Origin: Patagioenas fasciata
Lineage: Eukaryota; Chordata; Aves; Columbiformes; Columbidae
Assembly (NCBI RefSeq): GCF_037038585.1
Contig: NC_092521.1
Location: forward strand, 103,680,398-103,744,397
Length of the DNA: 64,000 bases
Direction of reading: 5' to 3'
Below the pieces are notes generated by a model. That model did not search any database, was not told the DNA's origin, and saw only the letters and a list, made by a program, of their open reading frames with translations. A program made the position numbers and the translations under genes. Every line of letters starts with the position of its first letter. The stretch's first letter is position 1. Positions 25,401 through 37,105 of this stretch are shown here, piece by piece.

Positions 25401-25589
25401 GGTATAGATTTGGGGTTATGGGTTGGGGTTAGGTTTAGATTTGGGGTTAGGTTTAGATTTGGGGCTAGGGCTTGGGGTTAGATTTAGATTTGGGGTTAGG
25501 ATTATATTTGGGGTTAGGGGTTGGGGTTAGGTTTAGATTTGGGGTTAGGTTTAGATTTGGTGTTAGGGGTTGGGGTTAGGTTTAGATTT
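22459..25589 (+). repeat. 3.13-kb higher-order repeat, copy 2
   Basis: Copy 2 aligns to copy 1 at offset 3464 and to copy 3 at offset 3131, falling to 3113 after about 23.8 kb because copy 3 has one A word (18 bp) fewer before the AGAAGTTGGGG phrase. It carries TTACGGTTTGTTTTAG (24032), shared with copy 3 but not with copy 1 (GGGGTTTG). Copies 2 and 3 are therefore closer relatives to each other than either is to copy 1. Near 24.97 kb it jumps directly into TTTAAGGTTAGG, missing the 333-bp stretch present in copies 1 and 3. Confidence 0.88.
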
Positions 25590-28500
25590 GGGATTAGGTT
25601 TAGATTTGGGGTTAGGGGTTGGGGTTTGTTTTAGATTTGGGGTTATGTTTAAATTCAGGGTTAGGGGTTGGGGTTAGGTTTAGATTTGGTGTTAGGTTTA
25701 AATTTGGGGTTAGGGGTTGGGGTTAGGTTTAGATTTGGGGTTAGGTTTAGATTTGGGGCTAGGGGTTGGGGTTAGATTTAGATTTGGGGTTAGGTTTATA
25801 TTTGGGGTTCGGGGTTGGGGTTAGGTTTAGATTTGGGGTTAGGTTTAGATTTGGGGTTAGGGGTTGGGGTTAGGTTTAGATTTGGGGTTAGGTTTAGATT
25901 TGGGGTTAGGGGTTGGGTTTAGGTTTAGATTTCGGTTTAGGTTTAAATTTGGGCTTAGGGGTTGGGGTTAGGTTTAGATTTGGGTTTAGGTTTAGATTTG
26001 GGGTTAGGGGTTGGGGTTAGGTTTAGATTTGGGGTTAGGCTTAGGTTTAGGGTTAGGTTTAGATTTGGGGTTAGGGGTTGGGGTTAGGGGTTGGGGTTAG
26101 GTTTAGATCTGGGGTTAGGGGTTGGGGTTAGGAACTGGGGTTAGATTTAGATTTGGGGTTAGTGGTTGGGGTTAGTGGTTGGGGTTAGGTTTAGATTTGG
26201 GGTTAGGTGTTGGGGTTAGGGGTTGGGGTTAGGGGTTGGGGTTAGGTTTAGATTTGGGGTTAGGTTTAGATTTGGGGTTAGGGGTTGGGGTTAGGTTTAG
26301 ATTTGGGGTTAGGTTTAGATTTGGGGTTAGGTTTGCATTTGGGGTTAGGGGTTGGGTTTAGGTTTAGATTTGGGTTTAGGGGTTGGGGTTAGGTTTAGAT
26401 TTGGGGTTAGGTTTAGATTTGGGGTTTGGGGTTGGGGTTAGGTTTAGATTCGGTGTTAGGTATGGGGTTAGGTTTAGATTTGGGGTTAGGTTTAGATTTG
26501 GTGTTAGGGGTTGAGGTTAGGTTTAGATTTGGGGTTAGGTTTACATTTGGGGTTAGGGGTTGGGATTAGGTTTATATTTGGGGTTAAGGGTTGGGGTTAG
26601 GTTTAGATTTGGGGTGAGGTTTAGAATTAGGGTTAGGGGTTGGGGTTAGGTTATATTTGGGGTTAGGTTTAGATTTGGGTTTAGGTGTTGGGGTTAGTTT
26701 TAGATTTGGGGTTAGGTTTAGATTTGGGGTTAGGGTTTGGGGTTAGGTTTAGATTTGGGGTTAGGTTTAGATTTGGGGTTAGGGGTTGGGGTTAGGTTTA
26801 GATTTGGGGTTAGGTTTAGATTTGGGATTAGGGGTTGGGGTTAGGTTTAGATTTGGGGTTAGGTTTCGATTTGGGGTTAGGTTTAGATTTGGGGTTTAGA
26901 TTTGGGGTTAGGTTTAGATTTGGGGTTAGAAGTTGGGGTTAGGGGTTTGGGTTGAGTGTTGGGGTTAGGTTTAGATTTGGGGTTAGGGTTTAGGGTTAGG
27001 GGTTGGGGTCAGGGGTTAGGGTTAGCTTTAGATTTGGGGTTAGGTTCACATTTGGGGTTAGGTTTAGATTTGGGGTTAGGGGTTGGGGTTAGGGGTTGGG
27101 GTTAGGTTTAGATTTGGGGTTAAGTTTAGATTTGGGATTAGGGGTTACGGTTTGTTTTAGTATTGGGGTTATGTTTAAATTCAGGGTTAGGGCTTGGGGT
27201 TAGGTTTAGATTTGGGATTAGGTTTAGATTCGGGGTTAGGGGTTGGGGTTAGGTTTAGATTTGGGGTAGGGTTTAGATTTGGGGTTAGGAGTCGGGGTTA
27301 GGTTTAGATTTGGGGTTAGGTTTAGATTTGGGGTTAGGGGTTGAGGTTAGGTTTAGATTTAGCTTTATGTTTAGATTTGGGGTTAGGGGTTGGGGTTAGG
27401 GGTTGGGGTTAGCTTTAGATTTGGGGTTAGGGCTTGGGGTTAGGTTTAGATTTGGGGTTAGGTTTAGATTTGGGGTTAGGGGTTGGAGTTAGGTTTAGAT
27501 TTGGGTTTAGGTTTAGATTTGGGGTTAGGGGTTGGGGTTAGGGGTTGGGGTTAGGTTTACATTTGGGGTTAGGTTTAGATTTGGGTTTAGGGGTTGGGGT
27601 TAGGGGTTGGGGTTAGGTTTAGATTTGGGGTTAGGGGTTGGGATTAGGTTTAGATTCGGGGTTAGGTTTAGATTTGGAGTTTAGATTTGGGGTTAGGTTT
27701 AGATTTGGGTTTAGGGGTTGTGGTTAGGGGATGGGGTTCGGTTTAGATTTGGGGTTAGGGGTTGGGATTAGGGGTTGGGGTTAGGGGTTGGGGTTAGAGG
27801 TTGGGGTTAGGTTTAGATTTGGGGTTAGGTTTCGATTTGGGGTTAAGGGTTGGGGTTAGGTTTAGATTTGGGGTTAGGTTTAGATTTGGGGTTAGGGATT
27901 GGGGTTAGGTTTAGATTTGGGGTTAGGGTTAGATTTGAGGTTAGGTTTAGAATTGGGTTTAGGTGTTGGGGTTAGGTTTAGAATTGGATTTAGGTGTTGC
28001 GGTTAGGTTTAGATTTGGGGTTAGGTTTAGATTTGGGGTTAGGGGTTGGGGTTAGGTTTAGATTTGGGGTTAGGTTTAGATTTGGGGTTAGGGGTTGAGG
28101 TTAGATTTAGATTTGGGGTTAAGTTTAGATTTGGGGTTTTGATTTGGGGTTAGGTTTAGATTTGGGGTTAGGGGTTGGAGTTAGGTTTAGATTAGGGTTT
28201 AGGTTTAGATTTGGGGTTTAGATTTGGGGTTAGGTTTAGATTTGGGTTTATGTTTAGATTTGGGGCCAGGGGTTGGGGTTAGGTTTAGATTTGGGGTTAG
28301 GGGTTGGGGTTAGGTATAGATTTGGGGTTTAGGGTTTGGGGTTAGGTTTAGATTTGGGGTTAGGTTTAGATTTGGGGTTAGGGGTTGAGGTTAGGTTTAG
28401 ATTTGTGTTTAGGTTTAGATTTAAGGTTAGGAGTTGGGGTTAGGGGTTGGGGTTAGGTTTAGATTTGGGGTTAGGGGTTGGGGTTAGGGGTTCGGTTTGG

Positions 28501-29068
28501 TTTAGATTTCGGGTTAGGGCTTGGGGTTAGGGGTTGGGGTTAGCTTTAGATTTGTGGTTAGGGGTTGGGGTTAGGTTTAGATTTGGGCTTAGGTTTAGAT
28601 TTGGGGTTTAGATTTGGGGTTAGGTTTAGATTTGGGTTTAGGGGTTAGGGTTAGAGGTTTGGGTTAGGTTTAGATTTGGGGTTAGGGGTTGGGGTTAGGG
28701 GTTGGGCTTAGGTTTAGATTTGGGGTTAGGGGTTGGGGTTAGGGGTTGGAGTTACATTTAGATTTGGGATTAGGGGTTGGGGTTAGGTTTAGATTTGGGG
28801 TTAGGATTAGATTTAGGGTTAGGGGTTGGGGTTAGGTTTAGATTTGGTGTTAGGTTTAGATTTGGGGTTAGGGGTTGGGGTTAGGTTTAGATTTGGGGTT
28901 AGGTTTAGATTTGGGGCTAGGGCTTGGGGTTAGATTTAGATTTGGGGTTAGGATTATATTTGGGGTTAGGGGTTGGGGTTAGGTTTAGATTTGGGGTTAG
29001 GTTTAGATTTGGTGTTAGGGGTTGGGGTTAGGTTTAGATTTGGGGTTAGGTTTAGATTTGGGGTTAGG
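25590..29068 (+). repeat. About 3.45-kb higher-order repeat, copy 3
   Basis: Copy 3 aligns to copy 2 at 3131 and then 3113 bp. It retains the stretch with the GATTAGGGTTTAGG variant and GGGGCCAGGGG (about 28.1-28.4 kb) that copy 2 lost. Its right end does not restart the unit: at about 29068 the sequence jumps to the TTTGCATTT phrase (29087), an internal part of the unit. The following 0.5 kb is a partial fourth copy. Confidence 0.84.
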
Positions 29069-30155
29069 TTTAGATTTGGGGTTAGGTTTGCATTTGGGGT
29101 TAGGGGTTGGGTTTAGGTTTAGATTTGGGTTTAGGGGTTGGGGTTAGGTTTAGATTTGGGGTTTGGGGTTGGGGTTAGGTTTAGATTCGGTGTTAGGTAT
29201 GGGGTTAGGTTTAGATTTGGGGTTAGGTTTAGATTTGGTGTTAGGGGTTGAGGTTAGGTTTAGATTTGGGGTTAGGTTTAGATTTGGGGTTAGGGGTTGG
29301 GATTAGGTTTATATTTGGGGTTAAGGGTTGGGGTTAGGTTTAGATTTGGGGTGAGGTTTAGATTTAGGGTTAGGGGTTGGGGTTAGGTTTAGATTTGGGG
29401 TTAGGTTTAGATTTGGGTTTAGGTGTTGGGGTTAGGTTTAGATTTGGGGTTAGGTTTAGATTTGGGGTTAGGTTTTGGGGTTAGGTTTAGATTTGGGGTT
29501 AGGTTTCGATTTGGGGTTAGGTTTAGATTTGGGGTTTAGATTTAGGGTTAGGTTTAGATTTGGGGTTAGGTTTAGATTTGGGGTTAGGTTTAGATTGGGG
29601 GTTTAGATTTGGGGTTAGGTTTAGATTTGGGGTTAGGTTTAAATTTGGGGTTAGAAGTTGAGGTTAGGGGTTTGGGTTGGGTGTTGGGGTTAGGTTTAGA
29701 TTTGGGGTTAGGGTTTGGGGTAAGGGGTTGGGGTCAGGGGTTGGGATTAGCTTTAGATTTGGGTTTAGGTTTACATTTGGGGTTAGGTTTAGATTTGGGG
29801 TATAGGGGTTGGGGTTAGGGGTTGGGGTTAGGGGTTGGGGTTAAGTTTAGATTTGGGGTTAGGTTTAGATTTGGGGTTAGGGGTTGGGGTTTGTTTTAGA
29901 TTTGGGGTTATGTTTAAATTCAGGGTTAGGGGTTGGGGTTAGGTTTAGATTTGGTGTTAGGTTTAAATTTGGGGTTAGGGGTTGGGGTTAGCTTTAGATT
30001 TGGGGTTAGGTTTAGATTTTGGGCTAGGGTTTGGGGTTAGATTTAGATTTGGGGTTAGGTTTATATTTGGGTTTAGGGGTTGGGGTTAGGTTTAGATTTG
30101 GGGTTAGGTTTAGATTTGGGGTTAGGGGTTGGGGTTAGGTTTAGTTTTGGGGTTA
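29069..30155 (+). repeat. Partial fourth copy and transition segment
   Basis: From TTTGCATTT (29087) through ATTCGGTGTTAGGTATGGGG (about 29184) and TTTATATTTGGGGTTAAGGG (about 29308), this follows the internal order of the 3.1-3.5-kb unit. It then has shortened intervals and reaches the AGAAGTTGAGG phrase and the marker at 29671. A GTTTGTTTTAGATTT / ATGTTTAAATTCAGGG pair follows (about 29890), then AGATTTTGGGCTAGGG. Boundaries are soft. The segment bridges into the 2.6-2.7-kb repeats. Confidence 0.7.
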
Positions 30156-32761
30156 GGTTTAGATTTGGGGTTAGGTTTAGATTTGGGGTTAGGGGTTGGG
30201 TTTATGTTTAGATTTCGGTTTAGGTTTAAATTTGGGCTTAGGGGTTGGGGTTAGGTTTAGATTTGGGTTTAGGTTTAGATTTGGGGTTAGGGGTTGGGTT
30301 TAGGTTTAGATTTGGGGTTAGGTTTAGATTTGGGTTTAGGTGTTGGGGTTAGGTTTAGATTTGGGGTTCGGTTTAGATTTGGGGTTAGGGTTTGGGGTTA
30401 GGTTTAGATTTGGGGTTAGGGGTTGGGGTTAGGAACTGGCGTTAGATTTAGATTTGGGGTTAGTGGCTGGGGTTAGGGGTTGGGGTTAGGTTTAGATTTG
30501 GCGTTAGGGGTTGGGGTTAGGAGTTGGGGTTAGGGGTTGGGGTTAGGTTTAGATTTGGGGTTAGGTTTAGATTTGGGGTTAGGGGTTGGGGTTAGGTTTA
30601 GATTTGGGGTTAGGTTCAGATTTGGGGTTAGGTTTACATTTGGGGTTAGGGGTTGGTTTTAGGTTTAGATTTGGGTTTAGGGGTTGGGGTTAGGTTTAGA
30701 TTTGGGGTTAGGTTTAGATTTGGGGTTTGGGGTTGGGGTTAGGTTTAGATTCGGTGTTAGGGATGGGGTTAGGTTTAGATTTGGGGTTAGGTTTAGATTT
30801 AGTGTTAGGGGTTGAGGTTAGGTTTAGATTTGGGGTTAGGTTTAGATTTGGGGTTAGGGGTTGGGGTTAGGTTTATATTTGGGGTTAGGTTTATATTTGG
30901 GGTTAAGGGTTGGTGTTAGGTTTAGATTTGGGGTTAGGTTTAGATTTAGGGTTAGGGGTTGGGGTTAGGTTTAGATTTGGGGTTAGGTTTAGATTTGGGT
31001 TTAGGTGTTGGGGTTAGGTTTAGATTTGGGGTTCGGTTTAGATTTGGGGTTAGGGTTTGGGGTTAGGTTTAGATTTGGGGTTAGGTTTCGATTTGGGGTT
31101 AGGTTTAGATTTGGGGTTTAGATTTGGGGTTAGGTTTAGATTTGGGGTTAGGTTTAGATTTGGGGTTAGAAGTTGGGGTTAGGGGTTTGGGTTGGGTGTT
31201 GGGGTTAGGTTTAGATTTGGGGTTAGGGGTTGCGGTTAGGGGTTGGGGTTAGGGGTTGGGGTTAGGTTTAGATTTGGGGTTAAGTTTAGATTTGGGGTTA
31301 GGGGTTGGGGTTTGTTTTAGATTTGGGGTTATGTTTAAATTCAGGGTTAGGGGTTGGGGTTGGGTTTAGATTTGGGGTTAGGGGTTCGGGTTAGCGGTTG
31401 GGGTTAGGTTTAGATTTGGGGTTAGGGGTTGGGGTTAGGGGTTGGGGTTAGGTTTACATTTGGGGTTAGGGGTTGGGGTTCGGGGTTGGGGTTAGGGGTT
31501 GGGGTTAGGTTTAGATTTGGGGTTAGGTTTAGAATTGGGTTTAGGTGTTGGGGTTATGTTTAGATTTGGGGTTAGGTTTAGATTTGGGGTTAGGGGTTGG
31601 GGTTAGGTTTAGATTTGGGGTTAGGTTTAGATTTGGGGTTTTGATTTGGGGTTAGGTTTAGATTTAAGGTTAGGTTTAGATTTGGGATTAGGGGTTGGGG
31701 TTAGGGGTTGGGGTTAGGTTTAGTTTTTTGGTTAGGGGTTGTAGTTAGGTTTAGATTTGGGGTTAATTGTTGGGGTTGGGGGTTGGGGTTAGGTTTAGAT
31801 TTCGGGTTAGGGGTTGGGGTTAGGGGTTGGGGTTAGGTTTAGATTTGGGATTAGGGGTTGGGGTTAGGTTTAGATTTGGGCTAAGGTTTAGATTTGGGGT
31901 TAGGGGTTGGGGTTAGGTTTAGATTTGGGGTTAAGTTTCGATTTGGGGTTAGGGGTTGGGGTTAGGTTTAGATTTGGGGTTAGGTTTAGATTTGGGGTTA
32001 GGGGTTGGGGTTAGGTTTAGATTTGGTGTTAGGTTTAAATTTGGGGTTAGGGGTTGGGGTTAGGTTTAGATTTGGGGTTAAGTTTAGATTTGGGGTTAGG
32101 GTTGGGGTTTGTTATAGATTTGGGGTTATGTTTAAATTCAGGGTTAGGGGTTGGGGTTAGGTTTAGATTTGGGGTTAGGGCTTGGGGTTAGCGGTTGGGG
32201 TTAGGTTTAGATTTGGGGTTAGGGGTTGGGGTTAGGGGTTGGGGTTAGGTTTACATTTGGGGTTAGGGGTTGGGGTTCGGGGTTGGGGTTAGGGGTTGGG
32301 GTTAGGTTTAGATTTGGGGTTAGGTTTAGAATTGGGTTTAGGTGTTGGGGTTATGTTTAGATTTGGGGTTAGGTTTAGATTTGGGGTTAGGGGTTGGGGT
32401 TAGGTTTAGATTTGGGGTTAGGTTTAGATTTGGGGTTTTGATTTGGGGTTAGGTTTAGATTTAAGGTTAGGTTTAGATTTGGGATTAGGGGTTGGGGTTA
32501 GGGGTTGGGGTTAGGTTTAGTTTTGGGGTTAGGGGTTGTAGTTAGGTTTAGATTTGGGGTTAATTGTTGGGGTTGGGGGTTGGGGTTAGGTTTAGATTTG
32601 GGGTTAGGGGTTGGGGTTAGGGGTTGGGGTTAGGTTTAGATTTGGGATTAGGGGTTGGGGTTAGGTTTAGATTTGGGCTAAGGTTTAGATTTGGGGTTAG
32701 CGGTTGGGGTTAGGTTTAGATTTGGGGTTAAGTTTCGATTTGGGGTTAAGGGTTGGGGTTA
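30156..32761 (+). repeat. 2606-bp higher-order repeat, copy 1
   Basis: Copy 1 aligns to 32762-35496. The offset is 2606 at TTTATGTTTA (30201/32807) and 2735 by the marker phrase (31186/33921) and the TAGTTTTTTG variant (31721/34456). The 129-bp increase is mostly an insertion near 33.67-33.80 kb in copy 2, the size of two A-A-B phrases plus one A-B (5 x 18 + 3 x 13). The last 1.5 kb of the unit is itself a 797-bp tandem duplication. Confidence 0.87.
31265..32061 (+). repeat. 797-bp nested repeat, unit 1 (left pair)
   Basis: Offset 797 to the next unit is supported by GGGTTTGTT (31308/32105), GGTTTACATT (31451/32248) and GGTTAATTGT (31761/32558). The unit carries GTTTGTTTTAG, ATTCAGGG, TTTACATTT, GGGGTTCGGGG, GTTTTGATTT, TTTAAGGTT, TTGTAGTTAGG and TTAATTGTTGGGG in order. 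A TAGTTTTTTGG variant marks unit 1 against TAGTTTTGGGG in unit 2. The same pair recurs in the second 2.7-kb copy, so the 797-bp duplication came before the 2.7-kb one. Confidence 0.86.
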
Positions 32762-32803
32762 GGTTTAGATTTGGGGTTAGGTTTAGATTTGGGGTTAGGG
32801 GTT
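32062..32803 (+). repeat. 797-bp nested repeat, unit 2 (left pair)
   Basis: Tandem partner of 31265-32061, diagnosed by GTTTGTTATAG (32108) in place of GTTTGTTTTAG and by TAGTTTTGGGG in place of TAGTTTTTTGG. The match to unit 1 breaks at about 32803, where the sequence jumps to TTTATGTTTAGATTTCGG, the start of the second 2.7-kb copy. Confidence 0.84.
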
Positions 32804-35496
32804 GGGTTTATGTTTAGATTTCGGTTTAGGTTTAAATTTGGGCTTAGGGGTTGGGGTTAGGTTTAGATTTGGGTTTAGGTTTAGATTTGGGGTTAGGGGT
32901 TGGGTTTAGGTTTAGATTTGGGGTTAGGTTTAGATTTGGGTTTAGGTGTTGGGGTTAGGTTTAGATTTGGGGTTAGGGTTTGGGGTTAGGTTTAGATTTG
33001 GGGTTAGGGGTTGGGGTTAGGAACTGGCGTTAGATTTAGATTTGGGGTTAGTGGCTGGGGTTAGGGGTTGGGGTTAGGTTTAGATTTGGCGTTAGGGGTT
33101 GGGGTTAGGAGTTGGGGTTAGGGGTTGGGGTTAGGTTTAGATTTGGGGTTAGGTTTAGATTTGGGGTTAGGGGTTGGGGTTAGGTTTAGATTTGGGGTTA
33201 GGTTCAGATTTGGGGTTAGGTTTACATTTGGGGTTAGGGGTTGGTTTTAGGTTTAGATTTGGGTTTAGGGGTTGGGGTTAGGTTTAGATTTGGGGTTAGG
33301 TTTAGATTTGGGGTTTGGGGTTGGGGTTAGGTTTAGATTCGGTGTTAGGGATGGGGTTAGGTTTAGATTTGGGGTTAGGTTTAGATTTAGTGTTAGGGGT
33401 TGAGGTTAGGTTTAGATTTGGGGTTAGGTTTAGATTTGGGGTTAGGGGTTGGGGTTAGGTTTATATTTGGGGTTAGGTTTATATTTGGGGTTAAGGGTTG
33501 GGGTTAGGTTTAGATTTGGGGTTAGGTTTAGATTTAGGGTTAGGGGTTGGGGTTAGGTTTAGATTTGGGGTTAGGTTTAGATTTGGGTTTAGGTGTTGGG
33601 GTTAGGTTTAGATTTGGGGTTCGGTTTAGATTTGGGGTTAGGGTTTGGGGTTAGGTTTAGATTTGGGGTTAGGTTTAGATTTGGGGATAGGGGTTGGGGT
33701 TAGGTTTAGATTTGGGGTTAGGTTTATATTTGGGATTAGGGTTTGGGGTTAGGTTTAGATTTGGGGTTAGGTTTAGATTTGGGGTTAGGAGTTGGGGTTA
33801 GGTTTAGATTTGGGGTTAGGTTTCGATTTGGGGTTAGGTTTAGATTTGGGGTTTAGATTTGGGGTTAGGTTTAGATTTGGGGTTAGGTTTAGATTTGGGG
33901 TTAGAAGTTGGGGTTAGGGGTTTGGGTTGGGTGTTGGGGTTAGGTTTAGATTTGGGGTTAGGGGTTGCGGTTAGGGGTTGGGGTTAGGGGTTGGGGTTAG
34001 GTTTAGATTTGGGGTTAAGTTTAGATTTGGGGTTAGGGGTTGGGGTTTGTTTTAGATTTGGGGTTATGTTTAAATTCAGGGTTAGGGGTTGGGGTTGGGT
34101 TTAGATTTGGGGTTAGGGGTTCGGGTTAGCGGTTGGGGTTAGGTTTAGATTTGGGGTTAGGGGTTGGGGTTAGGGGTTGGGGTTAGGTTTACATTTGGGG
34201 TTAGGGGTTGGGGTTCGGGGTTGGGGTTAGGGGTTGGGGTTAGGTTTAGATTTGGGGTTAGGTTTAGAATTGGGTTTAGGTGTTGGGGTTATGTTTAGAT
34301 TTGGGGTTAGGTTTAGATTTGGGGTTAGGGGTTGGGGTTAGGTTTAGATTTGGGGTTAGGTTTAGATTTGGGGTTTTGATTTGGGGTTAGGTTTAGATTT
34401 AAGGTTAGGTTTAGATTTGGGATTAGGGGTTGGGGTTAGGGGTTGGGGTTAGGTTTAGTTTTTTGGTTAGGGGTTGTAGTTAGGTTTAGATTTGGGGTTA
34501 ATTGTTGGGGTTGGGGGTTGGGGTTAGGTTTAGATTTCGGGTTAGGGGTTGGGGTTAGGGGTTGGGGTTAGGTTTAGATTTGGGATTAGGGGTTGGGGTT
34601 AGGTTTAGATTTGGGCTAAGGTTTAGATTTGGGGTTAGGGGTTGGGGTTAGGTTTAGATTTGGGGTTAAGTTTCGATTTGGGGTTAGGGGTTGGGGTTAG
34701 GTTTAGATTTGGGGTTAGGTTTAGATTTGGGGTTAGGGGTTGGGGTTAGGTTTAGATTTGGTGTTAGGTTTAAATTTGGGGTTAGGGGTTGGGGTTAGGT
34801 TTAGATTTGGGGTTAAGTTTAGATTTGGGGTTAGGGTTGGGGTTTGTTATAGATTTGGGGTTATGTTTAAATTCAGGGTTAGGGGTTGGGGTTAGGTTTA
34901 GATTTGGGGTTAGGGCTTGGGGTTAGCGGTTGGGGTTAGGTTTAGATTTGGGGTTAGGGGTTGGGGTTAGGGGTTGGGGTTAGGTTTACATTTGGGGTTA
35001 GGGGTTGGGGTTCGGGGTTGGGGTTAGGGGTTGGGGTTAGGTTTAGATTTGGGGTTAGGTTTAGAATTGGGTTTAGGTGTTGGGGTTATGTTTAGATTTG
35101 GGGTTAGGTTTAGATTTGGGGTTAGGGGTTGGGGTTAGGTTTAGATTTGGGGTTAGGTTTAGATTTGGGGTTTTGATTTGGGGTTAGGTTTAGATTTAAG
35201 GTTAGGTTTAGATTTGGGATTAGGGGTTGGGGTTAGGGGTTGGGGTTAGGTTTAGTTTTGGGGTTAGGGGTTGTAGTTAGGTTTAGATTTGGGGTTAATT
35301 GTTGGGGTTGGGGGTTGGGGTTAGGTTTAGATTTGGGGTTAGGGGTTGGGGTTAGGGGTTGGGGTTAGGTTTAGATTTGGGATTAGGGGTTGGGGTTAGG
35401 TTTAGATTTGGGCTAAGGTTTAGATTTGGGGTTAGCGGTTGGGGTTAGGTTTAGATTTGGGGTTAAGTTTCGATTTGGGGTTAAGGGTTGGGGTTA
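32762..35496 (+). repeat. 2735-bp higher-order repeat, copy 2
   Basis: Copy 2 of the unit at 30156, with an inserted stretch of about 129 bp near 33.7 kb holding a GGGGATAGGGG and a TTTATATTTGGGATTAGGG variant. The second half again contains the pair of 797-bp repeats (about 34005-34801 and 34802-35540), with the same unit-specific variants (TAGTTTTTTGG first, GTTTGTTATAG and TAGTTTTGGGG second). Confidence 0.87.
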
Positions 35497-37105
35497 GGTT
35501 TAGATTTGGGGTTAGGTTTAGATTTGGGGTTAGGGGTTGGGGTTAGGTTTAGATTTGGTGTTAGGTTTAAATTTGGGGTTAGGGGTTGGGGTTAGGTTTA
35601 GATTTGGGGTTAGGTTTACATTTTGGGCTAAGGTTTGGGGTATAGATTTAGATTTGGGGTTAGGTTTATATTTGGGGTTAGGGGTTGGGGTTAGGTTTAG
35701 ATTTAGGGTTAGGTTTAGATTTGGGGTTAGGGGTTGGGGTTAGGTTTAGTTTTGGGGTTAGGTTTAGATTTGGGGTTAGGTTTAGATTTGGGGTTAGGAG
35801 TTGGGTTTATGTTTAGATTTCGGTTTAGGTTTAAATTTGGGCTTAGGGGTTGGGGTTAGGTTTAGATTTGGGTTTAGGTTTAGATTTGGGGTTAGGGGTT
35901 GGGTTTAGGTTTAGATTTGGGGTTAGGTTTAGATTTAGTTTTAGGTTTAGATTTGGGGTTAGGGGTTGGGGTTAGGGGTTGGGGTTAGGTTCAGATCTGG
36001 GGTTAGGGGTTGGGGTTAGGAACTGGGGTTAGATTTAGATTTGGGGTTAGTGGCTGGGGTTAGTGGTTGGGGTTAGGTTTAGATTTGGGGTTAGGGGTTG
36101 TGGTTAGGGGTTGGGGTTAGGGGTTGGGGTTAGGTTTCGATTTGGGGTTAGGTTTAGATTTGGGGTTAGGGGTTGGGGTTAGGTTTAGATTTGGGGTTAG
36201 GTTTAGATTTGGGGTTAGGTTTACATTTGGGGTTAGGGGTTGGGTTTATGTTTAGATTTGGGTTTAGGGGTTGGGGTTAGGTTTAGATTTGGGGTTAGGT
36301 TTAGATTTGGGGTTTGGGGTTGGGGTTAGGTTTAGATTCGGTGTTAGGGATGGGGTTAGGTTTAGATTTGGGGTTAGGTTTAGATTTAGTGTTAGGGGTT
36401 GAGGTTAGGTTTAGATTTGCGGTTAGGTTTAGATTTGGGGTTAGGGTTTGGGGTTAGGTTTATATTTGGGGTTAGGTTTATATTTGGGGTTAAGGGTTGG
36501 GGTTAGGTTTAGATTTGGGGTTAGGTTTAGATTTAGGGTTAGGGGTTGGGGTTAGGTTTAGATTTGGGGTTAGGTTTAGATTTGGGTTTAGGTGTTGGGG
36601 TTAGGTTTAGATTTGGGGTTCGGTTTAGATTTGGGGTTAGGGTTTGGGGTTAGGTTTAGATTTGGGGTTAGGTTTAGATTTGGGGTTAGGGGTTGGGGTT
36701 AGGTTTAGATTTGGGGTTAGGTTTAGATTTGGGATTAGGGGTTGGGGTTAGGTTTAGATTTGGGGTTAGGTTTAGATTTGGGGTTAGGAGTTGGGGTTAG
36801 GTTTAGATTTGGGGTTAGGTTTCGATTTGGGGTTAGGTTTAGATTTGGGGTTTAGATTTGGGGTTAGGTTTAGATTTGGGGTTAGGTTTAGATTTGGGGT
36901 TAGAAGTTGGGGTTAGGGGTTTGGGTTGGGTGTTGGGATTAGGTTTAGATTTGGGGTTAGGGTTTGGGGTTAGGGGTTGGGGTCAGGGGTTGGGGTTAGG
37001 TTTAGATTTGGTGTTAGGTTCACATTTGGGGTTAGGTTTAGATTTGGGGTTAGGGGTTGGGGTTAGGGGTTAGGGTTAGGGGTTGGGGTTAGGTTTAGAT
37101 TTGGG
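35497..37105 (+). repeat. Diverged partial copy of the preceding unit
   Basis: Ordered variants resemble 29.9-31.2 kb: TTTTGGGCTAAGG (35611), TTTATGTTTAGATTTCGG (35806), AACTGGGG (about 36019), ATTCGGTGTTAGGGATGGGG, paired TTTATATTTGGGG, GGTTCGGTTTAG, AGAAGTTGGGG and the marker at 36920. GGGGTCAGGGG follows near 36983. AGATCT occurs at about 35994. Spacing differs by several words from the earlier copies, so no single offset describes it. Confidence 0.72.
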
